Source of the DNA: Roseiarcus sp963829505 | Lineage (GTDB): Bacteria > Pseudomonadota > Alphaproteobacteria > Rhizobiales > Beijerinckiaceae | Reading direction: 5' to 3' | Assembly (NCBI GenBank): GCA_963829505.1 | Contig: CAWHIL010000004.1 | Location: 124,001 to 188,000 of the forward strand | DNA length: 64,000 bases | Shown: piece by piece, positions 35,798 through 44,492 of the stretch | How the letters are laid out: each line of letters begins with the position of its first letter | Position numbering within the stretch: the stretch's first letter is position 1 | Notes under the pieces: generated by a model | The model's input: only the letters and a program-made list of their open reading frames with translations | Database searches by the model: none | Told to the model about the DNA's origin: nothing | Translations under genes and position numbers: made by a program

Positions 35798-37692
35798 TCG
35801 AATTCGATCTCCGCCCGCTTTCCCGCGTCCGCAACCGCCGCCTGCGCCGCAAGCCGGACGGGCGTATTGGCCGCGCCGAAAAGATCGTAGTTCCGCCGCT
35901 CGACGATTTCGAAGAAGAAGCGATTGTCGAAGGTACGGGTGTAGATGTGGAGGAACTCCCCGTCCTTCACGCGATCGTAGAGGACGCCGAGCGCCCGCAT
36001 CCGTGCGAGCAGGTCGGCCGGGATGTCGAAGCGGGTCGCGAGATCGTCGTAATAATTGTCGGGGATCGGCAGGAAGTCGACGCCGCGCGCGCGGGCGGCT
36101 TCGACGGCTGCGAAGATGTCGCGGGCGCCAAGCGCGATCTGCTGGAAGCCGGCGCCGCCGAAGGCGTCGAGGAAGCGGGAGACGCCGGTTGCGCCGCCCT
36201 CACCGATATTGAGCGCGATACGCAGCCGATCGTTGGGGCTACGCATCGAGCGGCTGAAGAAAGCGCCATGCGGATCGGCGATCTCGACCTGCGGCTCGGC
36301 CCTGAGCCCGAGCACGGTCCGGTAGAACAGCGCCCAGCTCAGAAATTCACCGCGCCGCACGACATTGGAGAGATGGTCGATGTCGTCGAGGAGGCTGTCC
36401 TCCGCGTCGGGCTCGATTGGCTCGAAGTCGCCCCGCCAGCCCGGGCTCTCGTCGCCCACGAAGTAGATGAGGCTGCCCTCGACGCCGGCGACCGCCCGCA
36501 GCGTCTCCTCCCCCGGTCCGATTCGGCCAAGGTAGTTCTGGCACTCGAGCGCCGAGGCCCGCTCAAGCGCCTTGTCGACGGAATCGACCTTGAGCGCGAG
36601 CGCGCAGACCGACGGCCCGTGCATGAGGCCGAAGGAATGCGCAAAGCCCTCGCGCTCGCGATTGACGATCAGTTTCGCTTCCCCCGCCTGAAAAAGGTCG
36701 ACGTCCTTCGAGCGATGGCGGCCAACAAGCCGGAAGCCGAGGCCCTTGATCAATTCGATGAGCGCGCTTGCGTCCGCGTCGGTCGCCGCGAACTCGAGAA
36801 ATTCGGCGCGCTCGACGACCGGGGGAGGGGCCAGCGGCGGCAGGTCGGGAAGGGGCGGGTCGCGTCGCTCCGCTCGCTTCGCCGCCAGCGCCTCGCCTGC
36901 CGCGCGCAGCGAGCGCATTCCGTCGACCGCGATGGCGGCGGCGGAGGCGCCGCGAAACTGGTCGTTGAAGATTTCCAGCGACAGCGGTCCGCGATAGCCA
37001 GCTCTCGTCGCCGCGTCGAGATAGGTTGCGATCGGATAGTCGCCCTGCCCGGGGTAGCAGCGATAGTGGCGGCTCAGCGACAGCGGGTCCATGACGAGCG
37101 CCGGCGCGTCCGCTACCTGGACAAGGGCGATCTTGTCCGCCGGCAGCGCCGCAATCGGCTCAATCGGGTTGCCGCGCGCGCAGATGTGGAAGCTGTCGAG
37201 CACGATGCCGAGGTTGTCGCGGTCGGCCTGGCGGATGATGTCCCAGGCGGCGGTCCAATCCTTGACGTGGCGGCCCCAGGCCAGCGCCTCGTAGCCAATC
37301 CGCATCCCCTCCCGGCGGGCGAGATCGGCGAGCTCGGCCAAGTCGGCCGCAGCGCGCTCCGGATCGTCGAGCGCGTCCGGCGAAACGTTCGAGCAGAGAC
37401 AGAGGAGACGCGCGCCGAGAGCGTGCATGAGTTCGAGCTTTCGCTTTGCGCGCTCGAAATTCCGGCTGCGCAGCGGCTCCGGCATGGCCTCGAAATCGCG
37501 CAACGGCTGGAGCGCGACGAATTCGATGCCGAGGTCCGCCGCCATCTGGCGCGCGTCGTGCGGCTTGCCGTTGAAGAAAGTCAGATCGTTCTCGAACAGT
37601 TCGACCGCGCGAAAGCCGGCCTTGGCCGCGGCGGCGAGCTTGCCCTCGAGCGCCCCGCCCATGCAGACCGATGCGATCGACCACCTGAGCAT
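35794..37692 (-). CDS. quiC: 3-dehydroshikimate dehydratase, sugar isomerase-HPPD-like fusion (QuiC-type)
   Basis: This 632-residue two-domain protein converts 3-dehydroshikimate to protocatechuate. Residues about 1-275 are an AP-endonuclease-2-like TIM barrel with metal ligands, for example in VLDSFHICARGNP (His) and LSLEIFNDQFRG (Glu). Residues about 300-632 are a VOC/4-hydroxyphenylpyruvate dioxygenase-like pair, with LTIV-type strands, the His of DIDHLSNVV, and FFFEIVERR near the end. The fusion is known in Pseudomonas-type QuiC enzymes. The internal ATG at 37692 is chosen. It is divergent from a LysR regulator across a 217-bp gap with a T-N11-A palindrome. Confidence 0.88.
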   Translation of the reverse strand: MLRWSIASVCMGGALEGKLAAAAKAGFRAVELFENDLTFFNGKPHDARQMAADLGIEFVALQPLRDFEAMPEPLRSRNFERAKRKLELMHALGARLLCLCSNVSPDALDDPERAAADLAELADLARREGMRIGYEALAWGRHVKDWTAAWDIIRQADRDNLGIVLDSFHICARGNPIEPIAALPADKIALVQVADAPALVMDPLSLSRHYRCYPGQGDYPIATYLDAATRAGYRGPLSLEIFNDQFRGASAAAIAVDGMRSLRAAGEALAAKRAERRDPPLPDLPPLAPPPVVERAEFLEFAATDADASALIELIKGLGFRLVGRHRSKDVDLFQAGEAKLIVNREREGFAHSFGLMHGPSVCALALKVDSVDKALERASALECQNYLGRIGPGEETLRAVAGVEGSLIYFVGDESPGWRGDFEPIEPDAEDSLLDDIDHLSNVVRRGEFLSWALFYRTVLGLRAEPQVEIADPHGAFFSRSMRSPNDRLRIALNIGEGGATGVSRFLDAFGGAGFQQIALGARDIFAAVEAARARGVDFLPIPDNYYDDLATRFDIPADLLARMRALGVLYDRVKDGEFLHIYTRTFDNRFFFEIVERRNYDLFGAANTPVRLAAQAAVADAGKRAEIEFE

Positions 37693-37853
37693 CGAGAACG
37701 CTCCCTGTCGCTCTACGAAAGGCGAAGCTCTTTCGCAGATTGCGCGGCCCTGCCTCGCGGCGCAAGACGCCGCCGCGCCGTTCAAGAGCGTCGGCGCCCG
37801 GCAATGCTGACGCGGCTTTGAAGGACCGTCAAATACCAATTTCGCATCCGCCG

Positions 37854-37866
37854 TAACATGATGTTA
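37854..37866. promoter_or_regulatory. Candidate LysR operator, T-N11-A palindrome
   Basis: TAACATGATGTTA is a perfect palindrome in the T-N11-A form, located 44 bases before the LysR gene and 161 bases upstream of the dehydratase start. Its position suggests binding by the LysR protein of 37910-38863. Confidence 0.6.
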
Positions 37867-37909
37867 TGGTCGCCAGGCGGCTGGGGTCGCCCGCCGTGGG
37901 AAGTCCGCA

Positions 37910-38863
37910 ATGCTCACCTTGCGTCAGATCGAAGTCGTCCACGCGGTCATGCTCACGGGCTCGATCGCCGGCGCGGCCCGGCTTCTCAATGTCGCGGCGC
38001 CGGGGCTCAGCCGCCTGATGAAGCACACGGAGGATTCACTCGGGACGAAGCTCTTCACCCGACGCGGCGGGCGTTTTGTTCCCGCCGCGGAGGCGAGAGC
38101 AATCTTCGCGCAGATTAACGAGCTTCATCGCAACCTCGAGAACCTGCAATCGGCGATCCGCGCGCTCGGGCGCGGCGAAGGCGCGCAGTTCAGGTTCGGG
38201 GCGACGCCGAGCATCGCTCAGGTGATGGCCCCGCTTGCGGTAGCGGACTTGCGCAGACGCTATCCCGATCTCCTGATCGATCTGGACGTCCTGAAGATCG
38301 AGGACGCGATCGACTTCCTGCTGCTTGGCCGCGGCGAAGTTGCGGCGGTCAGCTCCCGGATCGAGCACCCGGCGATTACGTCCGAGCCGCTGGCGCAGGG
38401 CGAACTCTATTGCGTCGTCGCGGACGATCATCCGCTCGCCAAACGAAGCAAGATCGGCGCGGCCGAGATCGCGGCCCACCCGTTGATCGGCATTGAGCCC
38501 CGAGACCCTTACGGCCGCATCATCGCGAACATTTTCGAGCGCTCAAAACTTCAGTATCGGGCGCCGATCCAGGCGCGGTTCGGCGCGACAGTCACGGCCC
38601 TCGTCCGGCAAAATCTCGGTATCGGGGTGATCGACGGGTTCACGCTCGCCGAGCCGTCCTTGTCGGGGATCAGGATCCTCGCGATCGAGGAGGACACGAC
38701 CTTCCAGACCTTCGTTGCGTTTCGCAACGACGCGAGCCTGTCGAGCGTCGCCGAGTTCCTGATCGCCACGCTCCGTGCTCGCATGAAGGCGGCGCACGAG
38801 ACGATGAGGGATCATCGCAGAGCGGCGGTCGCGAAGCGAACCACGGTCGCCGCCGGCCGATAA
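37910..38863 (+). CDS. LysR-type regulator of the shikimate/protocatechuate genes
   Basis: This 317-residue regulator has the N-terminal helix-turn-helix (LRQIEVVHAVMLTGSIAGAA, then LNVAAPGLSRLMKHTED) and a LysR effector domain. It is divergent from the dehydratase-shikimate dehydrogenase operon, with a T-N11-A palindrome between them, the usual layout for a regulator and its target. The likely effector is a pathway intermediate such as protocatechuate or shikimate; that is inference. The start at 37910 gives the normal N-terminus of the family. Confidence 0.88.
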   Translation: MLTLRQIEVVHAVMLTGSIAGAARLLNVAAPGLSRLMKHTEDSLGTKLFTRRGGRFVPAAEARAIFAQINELHRNLENLQSAIRALGRGEGAQFRFGATPSIAQVMAPLAVADLRRRYPDLLIDLDVLKIEDAIDFLLLGRGEVAAVSSRIEHPAITSEPLAQGELYCVVADDHPLAKRSKIGAAEIAAHPLIGIEPRDPYGRIIANIFERSKLQYRAPIQARFGATVTALVRQNLGIGVIDGFTLAEPSLSGIRILAIEEDTTFQTFVAFRNDASLSSVAEFLIATLRARMKAAHETMRDHRRAAVAKRTTVAAGR

Positions 38864-38902
38864 CACGTGATGCGAGGGCGGTGGGACGACCGCCCTTATC
38901 GA

Positions 38903-39931
38903 TCAGCGGCCCCTAGCTTTCAGCGCCTTGTCGAGCCGCGGATAGACCCGTCGCGCGTTGCCCTCGTAGACCTTGTGGCGCTCTTCCGGCGTGAGGTTCG
39001 CCGTCGCATCGACGTAGCGCTTCGTGTCGTCGTAGTTGTGCCCGGTCTCCGGATCGATCCCGCGCACGGCGCCGATCATCTCGCTCGCGAAGAGAATGTT
39101 GTCGACCGGGATCACCTTGGTCAGGAGATCGATGCCTGGCTGATGATAGACGCAGGTGTCGAAAAAAACGTTCCTGAGAAGCTGCTCGGTCAAGAGCGGC
39201 TTCTTCAGTTCCTGCGCGAGCCCCCGGTAGCGGCCCCAGTGATAGGGCGCGGCGCCGCCGCCGTGCGGCACGATGAAGCGCAGGCTCGGGAAGTCCCTGA
39301 AGAGGTCGCCCTGGATGAACTGCATCACCGCTGTCGTGTCGGCGTTGATGTAGTGAGCGCCTGTCGTATGGAAGCAGGCGTTGCAGCTCGTCGAGACGTG
39401 CACCATCGCCGGAATGTCGAATTCGACCATCTTCTCGTAGATTGGATACCAAAGCCGGTCGGTGAGCGGCGGGCTCGTCCAGTGGCCGCCCGACGGGTCC
39501 GGGTTGAGGTTGATGGCGACGAAGCCGTAGTCCTTCACGCATCTCTCAAGCTCGGGGATGCATGTCTTCGGATCGACGCCCGGGCTTTGCGGCAGCATGG
39601 CGGCGCCGATGAAACTGTCGGGAAAGAGCGTCGACACCCGATGGATGAGCTCGTTGCAGATCGACGCCCACGTCGAACTGACGCCGAAGTCGCCGATATG
39701 GTGGGCCATGAAGCTGGCGCGCGGCGAGAAGATGGTGAGGTCGGCGCCGCGCTCCTTCATAAACTTGAGCTGGTTCGTCTCGATCGAATGGCGAAGCTCG
39801 TCGTCGCCGATCTTGAGCTCCGACGGCTTCGGCATGGCGGCCGGGTCCTTGATGCCGGCGATCTGGCGGTTGCGCCAATCCTCCAGCGCCTTGGGCGCAG
39901 TCGTGTAATGGCCGTGGCAGTCGATGATCAT
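38903..39931 (-). CDS. ligJ: 4-oxalomesaconate hydratase (LigJ)
   Basis: This 342-residue amidohydrolase-family protein closely follows LigJ of Sphingobium: IIDCHGHYTTAPKAL at the start (His6 and His8 as metal ligands), ERGADLTIFSPRASFMAHHIGD, NLNPDPSGGHW, FIVPHGGGAAPYHWGRYRGL and the YHQPGIDLL and DDTKRYVDA segments. It hydrates the 4-oxalomesaconate tautomer to 4-carboxy-4-hydroxy-2-oxoadipate, the LigK substrate. It is convergent with the LysR gene and downstream of the second ligBA-like pair. The internal ATG fits the family start. Confidence 0.92.
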   Translation of the reverse strand: MIIDCHGHYTTAPKALEDWRNRQIAGIKDPAAMPKPSELKIGDDELRHSIETNQLKFMKERGADLTIFSPRASFMAHHIGDFGVSSTWASICNELIHRVSTLFPDSFIGAAMLPQSPGVDPKTCIPELERCVKDYGFVAINLNPDPSGGHWTSPPLTDRLWYPIYEKMVEFDIPAMVHVSTSCNACFHTTGAHYINADTTAVMQFIQGDLFRDFPSLRFIVPHGGGAAPYHWGRYRGLAQELKKPLLTEQLLRNVFFDTCVYHQPGIDLLTKVIPVDNILFASEMIGAVRGIDPETGHNYDDTKRYVDATANLTPEERHKVYEGNARRVYPRLDKALKARGR

Positions 39932-40204
39932 GAGCGGCGTCCTTGAGATTGCGCGAAAGCTGGCGTCGTCGGCGAAGGGAGCGCTCTTTCGGGCGAGCGG
40001 CGGCCGGCTCCGTGCGCGTGTCCTCCCGAGACGCCTTGCCGCGATGGCGGATATTAGCCGCGCCGCAACGCTCCGCAAGCACGGGTGGCCGCCAGGATCG
40101 ACGCCGGCCCTTGTCGGGCGGCGTCGATCTCCGCCCGCGCTATCTGACGGGCGCCCGTCGGAACGCCCGTCACGCCGCGAAACCGTTGGCCGTCCTGTTC
40201 AGCG

Positions 40205-41041
40205 TCACGCAGCTTCAAGCACGAGCGTGGCGGCGGCCGTGTTGCTGATGGGGATATGGTAGTTCTGAGAGACCCTGCGCATCGCCCCGGGCGAAGCCGC
40301 CGCCCGCGCGGCAAGCCAGTTGACGAGCTCGACGCCTTGCGTGCCCGTCTGCTCGACAATCTCGAGGATCGAGAACTTTGTCGCCCAGGCGGGATCGTCG
40401 ACCATGCTGTCGAGGAATTTCAGGTCGAAGGGCTTGTTGATGAAGCCGGCGCGCTCGCCATCGAGCTGGTGGCTCAAGCCCCCCGAGCCGATGGTCACGA
40501 CCTTCAGATCTTTGTCCCAGCCGCAGATCGCCTCGCCGACCGCCTTGCCCAGCGCAAAGCAGCGTTTGGCGCTCGGCAGCGGGAACTGCACCGTGTTGAC
40601 GACGACCGGCACGGCCGCGGGTGCGTTCCCGTCCGGCCAGAAGAGCTTCAGCGGCACGGTGAAGGCGTGGTCGACCAGCATCTCCTGGCAGGTGACGATG
40701 TCGAACTCGCGCGCGATCAGATGGTCGATGATCTTCCAGGAAAGCTCAGGGCTCCCCTTGAACGGCGGCAGCGTCGGGATGCCCCAGCCCTCGTCGTCGT
40801 TGCGGTACTCGGTCGCCGCGCCGACCGCGAAAGTCGGCATCTTGTCGAGAAAGAAATTGAGGCCGTGGTCGTTGTAGAAGACGACGACCGCGTCCGGCTT
40901 CTCCCTGGCGAGCCACTCGCGCGCCGGGTCGATGCCGTCGAAGAACGGCTTCCAGTAGGGCTCCTTCTGCAACCCCTTGGCGATCGCGCCGCCGATGGCG
41001 GGAATATGAGATGTTGCGAGCGAGCCGACGATCCTGGCCAT
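40205..41041 (-). CDS. Second class III extradiol dioxygenase beta subunit, LigB-like
   Basis: This 278-residue paralogue of LigB keeps the iron ligands His12 (TSHIPAI) and His59 (FYNDHGLN) and the Glu region GTQGVELVNWL, so it should be active. It also has VDHAFTVPL and GSGGLSHQLDGERAG. It is divergent enough from the ligB at 30541 that a different substrate, for example gallate or an O-methylgallate, is plausible. The alpha-subunit gene precedes it by 17 bases. Gallate dioxygenases of the DesB type are single-chain fusions, whereas here the two parts are separate. The ATG at 41041 is chosen over a long shadow frame. Confidence 0.85.
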   Translation of the reverse strand: MARIVGSLATSHIPAIGGAIAKGLQKEPYWKPFFDGIDPAREWLAREKPDAVVVFYNDHGLNFFLDKMPTFAVGAATEYRNDDEGWGIPTLPPFKGSPELSWKIIDHLIAREFDIVTCQEMLVDHAFTVPLKLFWPDGNAPAAVPVVVNTVQFPLPSAKRCFALGKAVGEAICGWDKDLKVVTIGSGGLSHQLDGERAGFINKPFDLKFLDSMVDDPAWATKFSILEIVEQTGTQGVELVNWLAARAAASPGAMRRVSQNYHIPISNTAAATLVLEAA

Positions 41042-41058
41042 TGTCTGTTTCCTCCCCT

Positions 41059-41418
41059 TCACATCGTCTCGGGCTGGTCGTTCTGGGCGACGAGGCGCGC
41101 CTTGAACGCCTCCTTGGTCATGCCGGTCTGCGCCGCGCCGAGATCCTGCACGTCGAGGCCGAGAATGCCGGCGAATTTCGCGAGATAGTAGACGTTGCCG
41201 CCGGCCGCCAGCAGGCCGAGCACGTCGCGCTTGCGGATCGCCTCGGCCTGGGCCTCGTTGAGGCCATAAGCGCGGATATAAGCCTCTTCGTCCTTGCGGA
41301 AAGTTTCGCGGTTCGCCGCGCTGTTGAAAGAGAAGCACATCTTGTTCAGCGCGTAGCCGCGCTGCGCCATCGTCCCGTCGAACGGGGTCGTACCGGGTAT
41401 TTTCCGCGCCTCGAACAT
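41059..41418 (-). CDS. Second extradiol dioxygenase alpha subunit, LigA-like
   Basis: This 119-residue protein is the partner of the second LigB-like subunit. Conserved positions are IPGTTPFDGTMAQRGYALNKM, FNSAANRETFRKDEEAY, GGNVYYLAKFAGILG and QTGMTKEAFKARL. It differs from the LigA at 31439 mainly in the shorter ends and the DVQDLGAAQ segment, suggesting a different substrate specificity. The AQTGMT stretch replaces the SMTGMT of LigA. It is divergent from a second LysR gene 85 bases away. Confidence 0.85.
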   Translation of the reverse strand: MFEARKIPGTTPFDGTMAQRGYALNKMCFSFNSAANRETFRKDEEAYIRAYGLNEAQAEAIRKRDVLGLLAAGGNVYYLAKFAGILGLDVQDLGAAQTGMTKEAFKARLVAQNDQPETM

Positions 41419-41503
41419 CTGCTTCCTCCCTCAGGAAAATCGATTTCTTCGTTGAATATCGATGATCTTGCCAAGGAACAATGCATGGATCATCATCATT
41501 CCC

Positions 41504-42415
41504 ATGAGCGATTTCGATTGGTCGGATCTCGACGCCCGCCTCCTCCGGCTGCTGGTCGCGGTGGTGGAGACCGGGTCCGTGACGGGCGCGGCGGATAAAC
41601 TCGGCGTCACCCAGTCGGCGGTGAGCCACCTCATCGGGAAATTGCGCTTGATCGTCGGCGACCCCCTGATCGTAAAGTCGGGTCGAGGCGTCGTCGCGAC
41701 GGCGCGCGCCGGGGCGCTCGCGGCGCGGGCGCGCGACATCCTGCGCGACCTCGAGCGTTTCGCCCATGCCGAGACCTTCGAGCCGTCGCGCTGGCGCACG
41801 ACCTTCGTCATCGCCGCCAACGATTTCCAGCGCGACGCGCTCTTGCCTGCGCTCGCCGCGCGGATTGGCGAGCGCGCGCCGGGGGTGGGCTTGAGGATCA
41901 TCCCCTCCGACGCGCCGACGCCGGACATGCTGCGCGACGAGCGTTGCAACCTCATCGTCAGCCCGCGCCCGCCCGACGCTTCGGACATCCTGCAAAAGCG
42001 CCTGTTTCAGGACCGCTACCGGGTCTTCTTCGACGGCGAACGGCGCGCGGCGCCCGCGACGCGCGCGGATTACTGCCAGGCTCAGCACGTGACCGTCGTC
42101 TATCAGCCGCGGCGGGCGCTCGATCTCGATGAGCATCTGGAGGCGAAGGGCGTCAAGCGCCGCTTCGTCGTCACGGTCCCCGGATTCGCGGGCGTACCCG
42201 CTTTCCTGCGCGGCAGCGAGCGACTCGCGACGGCGCCTGGCCTCATGCGCTTCGGCCTCTTCCGCGATCTTGCGAGCGCTCCGCCCCCGGTCCCCTGCCC
42301 GCCGCTGCCGATGTTCATGATCTGGAGCCGGCGCGATCACGACGACCCGGCGCACCGCTGGATGCGCGCCGAGATCGAGGCGGTCGCCAAGCCCGTCGCC
42401 GCGCTGGCGCGGTGA
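41504..42415 (+). CDS. LysR-type transcriptional regulator, second copy
   Basis: This regulator of about 303 residues has the helix-turn-helix LLVAVVETGSVTGAADKLGV, then SAVSHLIGKLRLIVGD, and a LysR effector domain. It is divergent from the second ligAB-like pair, so it probably controls that pair and ligJ. A possible start 42 bases upstream (41462) would add a stretch of Ile residues; I prefer 41504 because the family normally begins close to the helix-turn-helix. No clear ribosome-binding site is seen for either. The 85-bp gap holds repeated ATCGAT sites but no clean T-N11-A box. Confidence 0.82.
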   Translation: MSDFDWSDLDARLLRLLVAVVETGSVTGAADKLGVTQSAVSHLIGKLRLIVGDPLIVKSGRGVVATARAGALAARARDILRDLERFAHAETFEPSRWRTTFVIAANDFQRDALLPALAARIGERAPGVGLRIIPSDAPTPDMLRDERCNLIVSPRPPDASDILQKRLFQDRYRVFFDGERRAAPATRADYCQAQHVTVVYQPRRALDLDEHLEAKGVKRRFVVTVPGFAGVPAFLRGSERLATAPGLMRFGLFRDLASAPPPVPCPPLPMFMIWSRRDHDDPAHRWMRAEIEAVAKPVAALAR

Positions 42416-42446
42416 GCCTCCCATCGCGCCAAAGGGACAAAGCGGC

Positions 42447-42701
42447 CTACTTCTGTTCCTGAAGCGCGCGTTCCAGCGCGAGACGGATGAAACGCTGATA
42501 GGGAACACCCGCGCGTTCGGCGCGCGCGCGGACGGCATCGAGCAGTTCGCTCGGCAAGCGGAGCGTCACTGGCCTGTCTTTGCGCTTCAACTCAAAGCGC
42601 ACGACCTGTCCCCCGGAGAGGTCGTATTGGCTCAGATCCGCGGTATCGACGAAGTCCTCGGCCTCCTTGTCGGTGTCAAAGGTCGGGATAGGCTTCTTCA
42701 T
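42447..42701 (-). CDS. brnA: BrnA-type antitoxin
   Basis: This 84-residue protein has an N-terminal acidic region (TFDTDKEAEDFVDTADLSQYDL) and a C-terminal ribbon-helix-helix (TLRLPSELLDAVRARAERAG), as in BrnA antitoxins that neutralise BrnT and repress their shared promoter. Its start overlaps the end of brnT by 26 bases; in this family the toxin gene comes first, as here. The gene is intact. Confidence 0.87.
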   Translation of the reverse strand: MKKPIPTFDTDKEAEDFVDTADLSQYDLSGGQVVRFELKRKDRPVTLRLPSELLDAVRARAERAGVPYQRFIRLALERALQEQK

Positions 42702-42972
42702 AGGCCTTGACCTCCTTCTTGTGCATGAACCGCGCGCTGATCGGTCGAAGTTGAGCGCTGGCCGTCCCGCGCATCGTGAAGACGATGAAGGCCGCCCGGC
42801 CTGAGGCGGTTCGCCCGATCGCTCGAAAGCGCGGTTCTCCAGCCGGGTTGTCTTTGTCGGGCAGGATCACGACAGGGTTGCCGAAAACGCTCTCGATGTC
42901 CGCCAACGACATACCGTGCTTCAGGCACTTTTCACGATTGCCGCGATCCCAATCGAAGCCTTCGAACTTCAT
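42676..42972 (-). CDS. brnT: BrnT-type ribonuclease toxin
   Basis: This toxin of about 98 residues has the BrnT fold signatures FEGFDWDRGNREKCLKHGMS, then DIESVFGNPVVI and the C-terminal FTMRGTASAQLRPISARFM, whose conserved basic and aromatic residues form the RelE-like nuclease site. I choose the ATG at 42972 because an upstream ATG at 42996 lies inside a palindrome (42994-43011) that is probably the operator. It is followed by brnA with overlap. BrnT cleaves RNA and slows growth when free. Confidence 0.87.
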   Translation of the reverse strand: MKFEGFDWDRGNREKCLKHGMSLADIESVFGNPVVILPDKDNPAGEPRFRAIGRTASGRAAFIVFTMRGTASAQLRPISARFMHKKEVKAYEEAYPDL

Positions 42973-42993
42973 CGGGGTTAGGAGCTGCGCTGG

Positions 42994-43011
42994 CATTTGT
43001 CAATACAAATG
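42994..43011. promoter_or_regulatory. Palindromic operator of brnTA
   Basis: CATTTGT-CAAT-ACAAATG, a perfect inverted repeat with 7-bp arms and a 4-base spacer, immediately upstream of the brnT start. It is a likely BrnA-BrnT autoregulation site. Confidence 0.6.
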
Positions 43012-43153
43012 TATGCTCGACCGCGGGTGGCCGGCTCAAACTCTGCATCAGAGCGCCATCGGTTTCTACCGATTGTTGACCGTGTTTGCGCTGCCGGCGT
43101 AGCTTCCCGTTGCGGGAAAAGCGCCACGAGACGGCGACAAGGGAGGAACGACA

Positions 43154-43447
43154 GTGCGAATGATGTTGCGCATCCATATCGAGGCGAGCGCCGGCAGCGC
43201 GGCGCTGAAGTCAGGCGGCCTGCAGAAGGCGATCGGCGCCTTCGTCGAGACGTTCAAGCCCGAAGCCACCTACTTTTCGCTCGAAAGCGGCAAGCGAACC
43301 GGCTTCTTCGTCTTCGACATGAAAGCCTCGGAAGAATGCCCCAAGATCGCGGAGGCGTTCTTCGACCTCGGCTGCGACATTCATCTCTCGCCCTGCATGA
43401 CCGCGGACGATCTGCGCGCAGGCGTCTCCGCCGCCGGGATCGGCTGA
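43154..43447 (+). CDS. Small conserved hypothetical protein
   Basis: This 97-residue protein begins MRMMLRIHIEASAGSAALKS and continues with LQKAIGAFVETFKPEATYFS, FFVFDMKASEECPKIAEAFF and DIHLSPCMTADDLRAG, which looks like a compact alpha/beta (ferredoxin-like, monooxygenase-type) fold. I do not recognise a defined family or function. A GTG start with GGGAGG seven bases upstream is likely; an ATG six bases later is an alternative. It sits alone between the brnTA pair and the convergent AraC gene. Confidence 0.65.
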   Translation: MRMMLRIHIEASAGSAALKSGGLQKAIGAFVETFKPEATYFSLESGKRTGFFVFDMKASEECPKIAEAFFDLGCDIHLSPCMTADDLRAGVSAAGIG

Positions 43448-43457
43448 CGTCTCCCTC

Positions 43458-44387
43458 TCACGGCGCCTCCCTCTGCCGCTCGCGCCACGCGCGCGGCGTC
43501 AGCCCCGTGCGGCGCTTGAAGAAGCGGTTGAAGTACGCGGGGTCGTCGAAGCCGAGTTCGGCCGCGATCGTCTCGGCCGGCGCCGCGATCCAGTAGAGCC
43601 TCCGGCAGGCTTCGCGGGTCAGCCGCTCGTGGGCGATCTCGAGCGCCGGGCGGCCGCTCTCGGTGTTGGCGAGTCGATTCAGCCGCTGCGTCGAAAGGCC
43701 GAGCGCGGCGGCGTAGCGTTCGAGCGGCCAACGCTCGAGAACGTGCGCCTCGACGAGCAGGAGAAAGCGCGAGAAGAGCGCCTGATGGCGCCGCCCGCGC
43801 TCGTTTCCCGCGCGCTCCTCCCGCCGGTCGCGCGCCTCGGCGAGACGCCACAGCGCCGCGCGCGCAAGCCATGCGGGCGTCGGCCCGTTCTCTGCGCCCG
43901 GCGCGGCGAACTCGGCCGCGAGCGTCCTCAGGAGTCGGTCGATCCGTTCCGCCGCCGGATCTTCGCCGCCGAGCGCGACGACGCCTGGCGCAAGGAACAG
44001 CGCGCGGAAGGCGCGCATGGCCTCCGCCTCGCCTTCGACGAGGAAGCGGGCGCTGAGCGTCAGCACATGGCCGTCGGTCTCGGGCGCGAAGCGGAAGCCG
44101 TGCACGACGCCGGGCGGAACGGCGACGCCGACCGGCCCCTCGACGTCGACGCGCCGCTCATCGAGGGCGACCAAGGCGGCCCCGCGGTTGATCCACACGA
44201 CCTGGTAGAGACCGCGATGGACGTGCGGCTTGATCTCCCATCGGTAGAGGCGGCTGCGCGACTGCACCTCCTCGATATGCAGAAGCTCGCCCCCGGGCGC
44301 CGGCGCCTCGCCATAGAGCGCGAAGCTCGGAATGGGCGCCGGTCGGGCACGGACCGGGCGGTCGCGGGCGGCGGGGGGAGTCCTCAT
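43458..44387 (-). CDS. AraC-family transcriptional regulator, likely of the P450 operon
   Basis: This 309-residue protein has an N-terminal cupin-like ligand domain (KPHVHRGLYQVVWINRG, PPGVVHGFRF) and a C-terminal pair of helix-turn-helices (YAAALGLSTQRLNRLANTE, then AAELGFDDPAYFNRFFKRR, then GLTPRAWRER). This arrangement is found in PobR-like regulators that sense 4-hydroxybenzoate-type compounds. It is divergent from the P450 gene, 105 bases away, so it probably controls it. The effector is inferred from context only. Confidence 0.85.
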   Translation of the reverse strand: MRTPPAARDRPVRARPAPIPSFALYGEAPAPGGELLHIEEVQSRSRLYRWEIKPHVHRGLYQVVWINRGAALVALDERRVDVEGPVGVAVPPGVVHGFRFAPETDGHVLTLSARFLVEGEAEAMRAFRALFLAPGVVALGGEDPAAERIDRLLRTLAAEFAAPGAENGPTPAWLARAALWRLAEARDRREERAGNERGRRHQALFSRFLLLVEAHVLERWPLERYAAALGLSTQRLNRLANTESGRPALEIAHERLTREACRRLYWIAAPAETIAAELGFDDPAYFNRFFKRRTGLTPRAWRERQREAP

Positions 44388-44492
44388 GGCGGGACACTTT
44401 GATCGAAAAGTGCAACTTTTGCAGCTTCTTTCGACCGGGCGCCTCACCCCGAGCGGCGCTAGAATGAGGCAAAAATTCCGGGAGGACACCTG

